A stretch of DNA of 58,446 nucleotides from Chloroflexota bacterium. Its GTDB lineage: Bacteria > Chloroflexota > Dehalococcoidia > SM23-28-2 > RBG-16-64-32. The notes below the pieces were generated by a model, which saw only the letters and a list, made by a program, of their open reading frames with translations, was not told where the DNA came from and ran no database searches. How positions within the stretch are numbered: position 1 is the first letter of the stretch; the number at the start of each line of letters is the position of its first letter. Of this stretch, positions 50,899-58,446 are shown one piece after another. A program made the position numbers and the translations under genes. The stretch covers positions 1 to 58,446 of the forward strand of contig JADFQV010000006.1 of assembly GCA_022561635.1 (NCBI GenBank), given 5' to 3'.

Positions 50899-52587
50899 TT
50901 AGGGGGCTTCGGGGTCGTCGCCCGTCGCGCCGCCGGCCAGCGGCGGCATGGCCTGTTCGGTGCCGATCGTGGGCTGCGCTTCCTCCTCGTCCATCAGGTG
51001 CGTCTTGCGCAACGGCTCGTCCTTGAGGAAGGCGCCCGCTACCACCGCCAGACAGAGCACCCAGATCGCGATGAAGAACGACTGCGAGACGCCTGCAGCC
51101 AGCGACTCCCGCACTACATCAATCGTCTCCACGAACAGTGCTTCACCAACCACTCCGAACTCCGCGAACGACGATTCCACTTGCTCCAGCGCCTGCGGGT
51201 TCAGGAGAAATTGCGGGTCTTCCAGCGCCTGCGAAAGCTGCTCCTGTTCGCGCACAACCGCCGGCACGTTCTCCTCCACGCCGTCGTGGTACTGCACCTG
51301 GATCACCGAGAACATGATCGCCACGCCCATCGTCCCGCCGACGGAGCGCAGGAACTGCATCGTCGACGTCGAGACCCCCATCACCCGGTACGGCACCGAG
51401 TTCTGCACGGCGAGCGTGTATAGCGGGATCGAGGTGCCCAGGCCGATTCCGAAGATGATCATGGCGAGCGTTACGTCACTTCGCGACGACGATGCGTCCA
51501 CCATCGACAGAATCGCCATACCTATGACCATCACAATCAGTCCGAAGACCCCGATGACGCGGTACTTGCCAACCCGCGACATCACCTGCCCGGCGATGCC
51601 GGCGGCGAGCGCCATCGCTATCATCATCGGCATCGTGACGAGCCCGCTGCTGGTCGCCGACGCGCCCAGCACGCCCTGGACGAACAGCGGGATGTAGAAC
51701 AGGCTCCCCATCATCGCGAAGCCGGTGAGCAGAGCCACGATTCCCGACACAGTGAACACGCGATTCTTGAGCAGCTGCATCGGCAGCAGCGGCTCTTCGG
51801 TGCGCAGCTCCGTGTAAACGAGCAGGGCAAGCGCTGCGACCGACCACGCCAGGAGGCCGATGATCTGTGGCGAGACCCAGTCGAAACGATTACCGGCCCA
51901 GGAGAAGGCCAGCAGCATCGGCACCGTCGTCGCGCAGAGCAGCACGATGCCGCGGTAGTCCATCTTCGGCGTCGTCGGCGGACGCAGGCGCGGCATCCCG
52001 TAAGCCAGGAGCGCCAACGCCACGCCGCCCATCGGCAGGTTGATATAGAAGACCCAGCGCCAGTCCGCGTGATCCGTCAGCGTGCCGCCGATCAACGGCC
52101 CCAGCACGCTCGCCGCCGCGAAGACGCCCGCCATCAGGCCCATCCAGCGGCCCCGCTCCGCCGGCGGAAACACGTCGCCGACGATCGTGAAAGCGATCGC
52201 CATGATCATCCCGGCGCCGAACCCCTGGATCACCCGGAAGGCGATCAACTGCTCGATGGTCTGCGACGAGCCGGCCAGCGCTGACCCCAGCAACAGCAGG
52301 ACGATGCCCAGCATAAAGAACGGCTTTCGGCCGTACATGTCCGACAGCCGCCCGACGATCGGCACCGTCGTCGTCGACGCCAGCAGGAAGCCGGTGCCGA
52401 CCCAAGAGAACAGCCCGAAGCCACCGAGGTCCGCGACGATCTTTGGGATCGATGTGGCCACCACCGTCTGGTCCATGGCCGCCGTGAACAGTCCCAACAG
52501 CGTGCCGGCGATGACCAGCACCTTCGTCCGCGTGTCCAGCTCGGCGATCGGGCGCATGGCGCCAGCGTCTGGCGCAGCTGCAGTCAC
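50899..52587 (-). CDS. DHA2-type MFS multidrug efflux transporter (EmrB/QacA-like)
   Basis: AMDQTVVATSIPKIVADLGGFGLFSWVGTGFLLASTTTVPIVGRLSDMYGRKPFF; FPPAERGRWMGLMAG. Confidence 0.93.
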   Translation of the reverse strand: MTAAAPDAGAMRPIAELDTRTKVLVIAGTLLGLFTAAMDQTVVATSIPKIVADLGGFGLFSWVGTGFLLASTTTVPIVGRLSDMYGRKPFFMLGIVLLLLGSALAGSSQTIEQLIAFRVIQGFGAGMIMAIAFTIVGDVFPPAERGRWMGLMAGVFAAASVLGPLIGGTLTDHADWRWVFYINLPMGGVALALLAYGMPRLRPPTTPKMDYRGIVLLCATTVPMLLAFSWAGNRFDWVSPQIIGLLAWSVAALALLVYTELRTEEPLLPMQLLKNRVFTVSGIVALLTGFAMMGSLFYIPLFVQGVLGASATSSGLVTMPMMIAMALAAGIAGQVMSRVGKYRVIGVFGLIVMVIGMAILSMVDASSSRSDVTLAMIIFGIGLGTSIPLYTLAVQNSVPYRVMGVSTSTMQFLRSVGGTMGVAIMFSVIQVQYHDGVEENVPAVVREQEQLSQALEDPQFLLNPQALEQVESSFAEFGVVGEALFVETIDVVRESLAAGVSQSFFIAIWVLCLAVVAGAFLKDEPLRKTHLMDEEEAQPTIGTEQAMPPLAGGATGDDPEAP

Positions 52588-53072
52588 TAGCCCTGCTCCT
52601 CGCTCGCCACGGCCTCCACCGCCTCGATCAGATCCTGCAGCGCCTCGACGACGCGCTCAACCTGCCTATCATCGAGCCGATCGAAGACGCGGGTCAGGCG
52701 CTCGCGGCCCATGCTCTGCAGCTCACGGAAGACGTCGGCCCCCTTCGTCGTCAGGCGATGACGCACGAGCCGTCGGTCACTTTCGTCCAGATCCCGCGCC
52801 ACGAGTTTGTTCCGCACGAGCCGGTCGACGATGCGAGTGACGGTTGAAGGACGCACGTTCAGGCGCTCCGCCAGCTCGCCGGCGGCCAGGCCGTCCTCCA
52901 TCTGCAGCGTGTACAGCACCCGCACCTGCGTCATCGTCAGGCCCAGCCCTGCCCACTGCTCCATCCGCGCCGGATCTGCCCGCACGAGCAGCTGCCCCAG
53001 CAACTGATAGGCCTGCGTCCTCACCTCTGAGTCAGTTATTTGCACGCACGTAAACCTTTCGCATAACGACAA
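52587..53072 (-). CDS. MarR family transcriptional regulator
   Basis: LTMTQVRVLYTLQMEDGLAAGELAERLNVRPSTVTRIVDRLVRNKLVARDLDESDRRLVRHRLTTKG; exact start uncertain. Confidence 0.92.
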   Translation of the reverse strand: MSLCERFTCVQITDSEVRTQAYQLLGQLLVRADPARMEQWAGLGLTMTQVRVLYTLQMEDGLAAGELAERLNVRPSTVTRIVDRLVRNKLVARDLDESDRRLVRHRLTTKGADVFRELQSMGRERLTRVFDRLDDRQVERVVEALQDLIEAVEAVASEEQG

Positions 53073-53130
53073 CTAGCGTAGCACAACCCGGGCCACGCAA
53101 CGTGTGACCGGAAACACTAAGCTAGCAGCG

Positions 53131-53149
53131 GCGGTGATACGATCACCGC
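53131..53149. promoter_or_regulatory. 8-bp perfect inverted repeat abutting the MidA-like start codon
   Basis: GCGGTGAT-ACG-ATCACCGC in the marR/midA divergent region. Confidence 0.55.
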
Positions 53150-54295
53150 GTGTCCACAGAGTTCGAGCCCGTAACAGAGAACACTGCGCTCAAGGCGGCC
53201 ATCGCCAGCGCTATCAACGACGCTGGCGGCGCGCTGCCCTTTCGCGACTTCATGCAACTGGCGCTCTACCACCCCACGCTCGGCTACTACACCTCGCGCC
53301 GCGAGGTCATCGGCCGCACAGCCGACTACGTGACGAGCCCCGAGCTGACGCCGCTCTTCGGCGCCATGCTCGGCCGCCAGCTGCGCGAGATGTGGGAACG
53401 CCTCGATCGCCCTGAGAGCTTCGACGCGGTCGAGGCCGGCCCCGGCACCGGCATCCTCGCCCGCGACGTGCTCGCCTGGGCCGCCCGCAGCGCGCCCGAT
53501 TTCGCAGCTGCGCTGACCTACACGCTCGTGGAGACAAGCCCCACGCTCGCCGAGCGCCAGCGAACCACCCTTGACGCGGAGGGTTTCGCAGCCCAGTCGC
53601 GCGACAGCCTTCCTTCGGGCGTCACTGGCTGCATCTTCTCCAACGAACTGCTCGACGCCATGCCCGTCCACCGCGTGACGGTCGAGGGCGGAGCGCTGCG
53701 CGAGGTCTACGTCACCTCAGACGGCGACAGCTTCGCTGAGGAGCTGCGCGACCCGCATCTCGATGTCACCGCCTACTTCGAGGCGCTCTCCCTCCTGCCG
53801 GGCGAAGGCTGCCGCGCTGAGGTCAACCTTGAAGCGCCTCGTTGGATCGCGGAGGCCGCCGGCGCCCTGGATCGCGGCTACGTCCTAACGTTCGACTACG
53901 GCTACTCGGCGGACGACCTCTACGCCGCTTGGCGGGACGACGGCACGCTCCTCTGCTTCTATCGCCACAACCCGTCGGCCGATCCCTACGCGCGCCTCGG
54001 CCGCCAGGACATCACCTCGCACGTCGATTTCACGACGATACGCCGCAGCGGCGAGGACGCCGGCCTGCAAACGCTCGGCCTGACCACGCAGGCGCAGTTC
54101 CTGACGGCACTCGGCATCGGCGAGGCACTTCAGCCACCAGCGGGTGAGAGGCCGGACATGGAGGAATTCTTCGCGCGCCGCCGCTCCGTCACCGACCTGA
54201 TCGACCCGGGCGGCCTCGGCCGCGTCAAAGTGCTGGTGCAGGCAAAGGCGGCGGCGGGCCCGCTGACCGGCCTCTCCGCAGCCGACGACGCCTGA
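53150..54295 (+). CDS. MidA/NDUFAF7-like SAM-dependent methyltransferase (COG1565)
   Basis: PFRDFMQLALYHPTLGYYTSRREVIGRTADYVTSPELTPLFGAMLGRQLREMWERL; EAGPGTGILARDVL; IFSNELLDAMPVHRV. Confidence 0.92.
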   Translation: MSTEFEPVTENTALKAAIASAINDAGGALPFRDFMQLALYHPTLGYYTSRREVIGRTADYVTSPELTPLFGAMLGRQLREMWERLDRPESFDAVEAGPGTGILARDVLAWAARSAPDFAAALTYTLVETSPTLAERQRTTLDAEGFAAQSRDSLPSGVTGCIFSNELLDAMPVHRVTVEGGALREVYVTSDGDSFAEELRDPHLDVTAYFEALSLLPGEGCRAEVNLEAPRWIAEAAGALDRGYVLTFDYGYSADDLYAAWRDDGTLLCFYRHNPSADPYARLGRQDITSHVDFTTIRRSGEDAGLQTLGLTTQAQFLTALGIGEALQPPAGERPDMEEFFARRRSVTDLIDPGGLGRVKVLVQAKAAAGPLTGLSAADDA

Positions 54296-54750
54296 TGCCC
54301 ACGCCCGGCGATCCCGCGCCCCGCTTCACCCTTCCGACGACGGCCGGCGAACTCTCGCTGGACGACCTCACGGCGCGGGGCAAGCTCGTCCTCGCCTTCT
54401 ACGCTGAGGACGCCACTCCGCTCTGCTCCAGCCAGCTCTCGATGCTCAAGGACGACTACGACGCCGTCCGCGAACTCGGGGCGTCTGTCCTGGCCCTCAG
54501 CGCCGACTCACTCGACTCTCACCGCCAGTTCGCGCAACGCCTCGGCGGCCTCCCCTTCCCGCTCGCCAGCGACGAGGACCTCGCCGTCGCCCGCCTCTAC
54601 GACGTCGCCGACGAGGAGGCGAAACGCTCGCGGCGCGCCGCCTTTGTCGTCGACGAGAAGGGCGTCATCACGCACGCCGAGCCGTGGTTCCAGCCGGGCA
54701 ACTCCGCACAGTTCGAGGCGATCTTTCGCGCGCTCGGCCTCGAAATGTGA
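54295..54750 (+). CDS. Peroxiredoxin (AhpC/TSA, BCP-like)
   Basis: MPTPGDPAPRFTLPTTAGELSLDDLTARGKLVLAFYAEDATPLCSSQLSMLKDDYD; unusual DATPLCSSQL in place of a TPGCTxE motif. Confidence 0.88.
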   Translation: MPTPGDPAPRFTLPTTAGELSLDDLTARGKLVLAFYAEDATPLCSSQLSMLKDDYDAVRELGASVLALSADSLDSHRQFAQRLGGLPFPLASDEDLAVARLYDVADEEAKRSRRAAFVVDEKGVITHAEPWFQPGNSAQFEAIFRALGLEM

Positions 54751-54817
54751 CCCCGCTCTCGCATCGCCCTCGCTCAGCATGCGCTAGAATAGCCAGCGCA
54801 ACACGAAGGGAGACGCC

Positions 54818-55699
54818 TTGCGCACATTCGAATACAAGGCCCCGGAGACTATCGACGAAGCGGTCAGCCTGCTGAAAGAGGCCGGCGGCTCGGCGCGCCC
54901 GCTCGCCGGCGGCACCGACCTCGTCGTCCAGCTCAAGGAACGCGCCACCCGCTTCCCCTACCCCGCGACGATCGTCAGCCTCGACCGCGTCTCCGAGCTG
55001 CGCGGCATCGACTTCTCCGAGACCGACGGCCTGCGCCTCGGCGCGGGCGCCACGATGACGGACGTCGCCGGCCACCCGGCAGTCCGCGAACGCTATGCGG
55101 CGCTGGCCCAGGGCGCCGGCGTCGTCGGCTCGCTGCAGACGATGAACATGGCGACGATCGGCGGCAACGTCTGCAACGCCGCACCTTCCGCCGACACTGC
55201 GCCACCGCTCCTCGTCTACGAAGCAGAGGCAGTGATCGTCGGCCCGAACGGCCGCCGCACCTTGCCGATCGCCGAATTCTTCCGCGGTCCCGGCGAGACG
55301 GCCCTCGCGTCCGACGAATTGCTCGCCGAACTACGACTGCCCTTGCCACCGTCGGGGACGGGCGCCGCCTTCCAACGAAACACACCGCGCAAACAGATGG
55401 ACATCGCCGTCGTCGGCGTCGCCGTCGCTCTCACGCTATCCGGCGACACGATCGAACGCGCCCGCGTCGCGCTCGGAGCGGTGGCCCCGACTCCCCTGCG
55501 CGCGACGGCCGCCGAAGCGGCGCTGCAAGGCCAGACCGCGAACGAGGAGACGTTCGCCAAGGCCGCCGCAGCCGCCGTCCAGGACAGCTCTCCGATCAGC
55601 GACCTCCGGGCCTCGGCCGAATTCCGCCGCCACCTGGTGAAGGTGATGACGGCGCGCCTGCTGGCCGAAGCGGCGAATCGCGCGAAGGGATCATCGTAG
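54818..55699 (+). CDS. FAD-binding subunit M of xanthine dehydrogenase/CODH family
   Basis: LAGGTDLVVQLKERATRFPYPATIVSLDRVSEL, MATIGGNVCNAAPSADTAPPLLVYEAE. Confidence 0.93.
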   Translation: MRTFEYKAPETIDEAVSLLKEAGGSARPLAGGTDLVVQLKERATRFPYPATIVSLDRVSELRGIDFSETDGLRLGAGATMTDVAGHPAVRERYAALAQGAGVVGSLQTMNMATIGGNVCNAAPSADTAPPLLVYEAEAVIVGPNGRRTLPIAEFFRGPGETALASDELLAELRLPLPPSGTGAAFQRNTPRKQMDIAVVGVAVALTLSGDTIERARVALGAVAPTPLRATAAEAALQGQTANEETFAKAAAAAVQDSSPISDLRASAEFRRHLVKVMTARLLAEAANRAKGSS

Positions 55700-56178
55700 T
55701 GCCCAAGCAACTCATCACGCTGACCATCAACGGCCGCGAACGCGAGGTCGCCATCGAGCCCCATTGGACGCTCCTCGAGACCGTCCGCGAGGCGCTTGAC
55801 TTGACGGGTTCGAAGGAAGGCTGCGGCACCGGCGACTGCGGCGCCTGCACGATGTCCGTCGACGGCCGCATCGTCACGTCCTGCCTCATGCTCGCCCCCC
55901 AGGCGAACGGCCGCCAGGTGACGACGATCGAGGGGCTGCAGAGCAACGGCTCCCTCGACCCCGTGCAGCAGGCGTTCATCGACACCGGCGGCCTGCAGTG
56001 CGGCTTCTGCATCCCCGGCATGATCGTCGCCGCCCGCAACCTGATCGACGACAATCCGAACCCGACGATCGACCAGATCCGTGAAGGCCTCGCCGGAAAC
56101 CTCTGCCGCTGCACCGGCTACGCCAAGATCTACGAGGCGGTCGAACTGGCCGCCGAGCGCATCCGAGGAGGCGCCTGA
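55699..56178 (+). CDS. (2Fe-2S)-binding subunit of xanthine dehydrogenase/CODH family
   Basis: GSKEGCGTGDCGACTMSVDGRIVTSCLM, QCGFCIPGMIVAARNL, GNLCRCTGYAKI; GTG start in TAGTG overlap. Confidence 0.94.
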   Translation: MPKQLITLTINGREREVAIEPHWTLLETVREALDLTGSKEGCGTGDCGACTMSVDGRIVTSCLMLAPQANGRQVTTIEGLQSNGSLDPVQQAFIDTGGLQCGFCIPGMIVAARNLIDDNPNPTIDQIREGLAGNLCRCTGYAKIYEAVELAAERIRGGA

Positions 56179-58446
56179 TGGCCCAGGAAACGAAGGTCCG
56201 CGAGAGCACTACCACGGACGCCAACGGTCACACAGCCGTCGGCCATCGCGTCACCCGCCTCGACGGCGCGGCCAAGGTCACCGGCAAGACTGTCTACGCC
56301 GACGACATGAAGATGCCCGGCATGCTGCACACCAGCGTCCTCTACGCGCCGCACGCCCACGCCCGCATCAAGTCGCTCGACACCGCGAAGGCGAGGGCCG
56401 TACCCGGCGTATACGCGGTCATCACCGCCGCCGACCTGCCCGAATACAACCGCAACGATAGCAACCGCCGCGGCATCATCTTCCCGGACAAGGAGGTCCT
56501 CTTCTTCGGCCAGCCCCTCGCCGCCGTCCTTTCCGAGGACCCCCACGTCGCTGCGGAGGCCGTCCAACTGATCGAAGCCGAGTTCGAGCCGCTGACCGCC
56601 GTCCTCGACCCCGTCGCCGCCATGGAGAAGGACTCGCCCCTCGTGCGTGATCCGCTACACGACGTCGACCGCTCGGAGGAACGCGGCCACGTCTCGGTCG
56701 AAACGAAAGAGACGGAGCAGGAGGGCGAGCCTTCGAACATCGCCTCCAGCGCCCCGTTCGAGCGCGGCGACGTCGCGGCCGGGTTCGCCGAGGCCGACAT
56801 CGTCATCGATCGCACCTGGCGCTCGGCGATGGTCCACCAGAGCTACATCGAGCCCCACTCCACGATCGCCGACTACGACATCAGCGGCGAACTCAGCGTC
56901 TGGACGAGCACGCAGGCCCCCTTCTACATCCGCGACGAGCTGGCGCAGGCGTTCGGCATCCCGGAGAACCGCATCCGCATCACCGCCACGGAAGTCGGCG
57001 GCGGCTTCGGCGGCAAGATCTACCTCACTGAGCTGATGGTCGCCGCCCTCGCCATCGCCGTAAAGCGGCCGGTCAAGTACATCATGAGCCGCAAGGACGA
57101 CATGCTCGCCGCCACGCCGGCCCCCTTCGCCCACATCGAGCTAAAGACGGGAATGAAGCGCGACGGCACCCTGACCGCGCTCCAGGCCCGCCTGATCTAC
57201 GACTCGGGCGCCTTCCCCGGCGCCCCGATGCTTCCCGGATGCATGCTGATCGGCGGCTACTACCGCTGCGACAACCTCGACATCAAGGGCTATGAGGTGC
57301 TCACGAACAAGGTCAGCGTCGGCGCGCTGCGAGCGCCCGGCGCGCACAACGCCACCTTCGCCATCGAATCGCACATGGACATGATGGCCAAGGAGCTGGG
57401 CCTCGACCCGCTTGAGGTGCGCCTCAAGAACGCCGTGGCGGAGGGCGACCTGATGCCCAACGGCCAGACCTACCCCGCCATCGGCCTCCGCGAGTGCCTC
57501 GAAGCGATCGCCGAGAGCGACGTCTGGCAGCACCGGCGCGAGCTCGAGGCGACGCCCAACCGAGGCGTCGGGCTGGCCATCGGCGGCTGGCTCGGCGGCC
57601 TGCAACCGGCCAGCGCCATCGTCTGCCTCAACCCCGACGGCACGCTCAACGTCACCGTCGGCTCAGCGGACATCACCGGCACCAACACCTCCTTCCAGCA
57701 GATCACCGCCGAGGTCCTCAACGTGCCGCTCGAGATGGTCAACGTCGAGACCGGCGACACCAAGACCGCCCCCTACGCCGGCATGAGCGCCGGCAGCAAG
57801 ACGGTTTACACGGTCGGCCGGGCCGTCAAGGCCGCCGCCGAAGACCTCAAGCAGCAGATGTTCGAGCTGGCCATGAAGCGCCTGGAAGTTGAGCCCGAGG
57901 ACATGGAAGTCGCCAACTGCCAGGTGCAGGTCAAGGGCGCGCCCGACCGCGCGATGACCTTCAAGCGCTTTGGCAAGCTGAGCACCAACTTCGGCGCGCC
58001 CTTCCCTGTCATCGTCGGCCGCGGCTCCATCGCCGCGCGTAAGACCGCACCGGGCTTCACCGCCCAGGTCGCGGACGTCGAAGTTGATCCCGACACCGGC
58101 GACGTCACGCTTCACGGCTACGCCATCGCCCAGGACGCCGGCTTCGCCATCAACCCGCTGTCCGTCGAAGGGCAGATGCAGGGCGGCGCCAGCCAGGGCA
58201 TCGGCATCGCCCTCTGGGAAGAGATGAAGTACGACGAGCACGGCAGCCTGCTCAACCCCAACCTGCTCGACTACCGCCTGCCAACCGCGCGCGACCTGCC
58301 GCCGATCGAGACGATCATCGTCGAAGTGCCATCTGAGGAAGGCCCGTTCGGCGCCCGCATCGTCGGCGAGCCGTCAATCGTCGCCGGCGCCGCCGCCATC
58401 GGCAACGCCATCGACAGCGCCGTCGGCGCACGCCTCGACGAAGTAC
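56178..58446 (+). CDS. Molybdopterin-binding large subunit of xanthine dehydrogenase family, partial at the window edge
   Basis: HRVTRLDGAAKVTGKTVYADDMKMPGMLH, EVGGGFGGKIYLTE, GALRAPGAHNATFAIESHMD, GEPSIVAGAAAIGNAI. Confidence 0.93.
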   Translation, partial: MAQETKVRESTTTDANGHTAVGHRVTRLDGAAKVTGKTVYADDMKMPGMLHTSVLYAPHAHARIKSLDTAKARAVPGVYAVITAADLPEYNRNDSNRRGIIFPDKEVLFFGQPLAAVLSEDPHVAAEAVQLIEAEFEPLTAVLDPVAAMEKDSPLVRDPLHDVDRSEERGHVSVETKETEQEGEPSNIASSAPFERGDVAAGFAEADIVIDRTWRSAMVHQSYIEPHSTIADYDISGELSVWTSTQAPFYIRDELAQAFGIPENRIRITATEVGGGFGGKIYLTELMVAALAIAVKRPVKYIMSRKDDMLAATPAPFAHIELKTGMKRDGTLTALQARLIYDSGAFPGAPMLPGCMLIGGYYRCDNLDIKGYEVLTNKVSVGALRAPGAHNATFAIESHMDMMAKELGLDPLEVRLKNAVAEGDLMPNGQTYPAIGLRECLEAIAESDVWQHRRELEATPNRGVGLAIGGWLGGLQPASAIVCLNPDGTLNVTVGSADITGTNTSFQQITAEVLNVPLEMVNVETGDTKTAPYAGMSAGSKTVYTVGRAVKAAAEDLKQQMFELAMKRLEVEPEDMEVANCQVQVKGAPDRAMTFKRFGKLSTNFGAPFPVIVGRGSIAARKTAPGFTAQVADVEVDPDTGDVTLHGYAIAQDAGFAINPLSVEGQMQGGASQGIGIALWEEMKYDEHGSLLNPNLLDYRLPTARDLPPIETIIVEVPSEEGPFGARIVGEPSIVAGAAAIGNAIDSAVGARLDEV

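Noticed and set aside
54818-58446. Aerobic CO dehydrogenase (form I coxMSL)
   Set aside because: The large subunit lacks the AYRCSFR active-site signature; kept as generic XDH family.

Overview
The window is about 58 kb of high-GC bacterial chromosome, densely packed with mostly housekeeping and metabolic genes. The gene content (single-operon F-type ATPase followed by murA and mreB, Rex, an F420-type LLM oxidoreductase, EtfBA, Cox-type XDH family subunits) fits a Chloroflexota/Dehalococcoidia-like genome; that assignment is inference. I recognise about 66 protein-coding genes. They include a DUF2182/DUF1326 pair, a PHP-VOC-GH38 alpha-mannosidase operon divergent from nagA, an ECF sigma/anti-sigma pair, dcd, ribD, lepB, pyrE, pyrF, a wHTH-AAA ATPase divergent from rex, an atpZBEFH-[DinB]-AGDC-murA-mreB operon, etfBA, a marR-MFS-tupABC cluster, and a coxM/S/L-like operon cut by the right edge. 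I saw no rRNA, tRNA, CRISPR array, transposase, phage or classical defence locus. I do not see a clearly novel multi-gene system. The most interesting signals are regulatory: (i) an 18-bp Rex-operator-like palindrome shared (14/18) between the rex promoter and the ATP synthase operon promoter, with a weaker match at etfBA; (ii) recurrent extended -10 boxes 6-9 nt from start codons, predicting leaderless mRNAs; (iii) an ATP synthase operon split by a DinB-fold gene and two tandem hairpins; (iv) a 21-27 aa basic small ORF coupled to a methyltransferase; (v) convergent genes sharing CTAG/TTAG stop codons. All are hypotheses from sequence reading; no searches were run.
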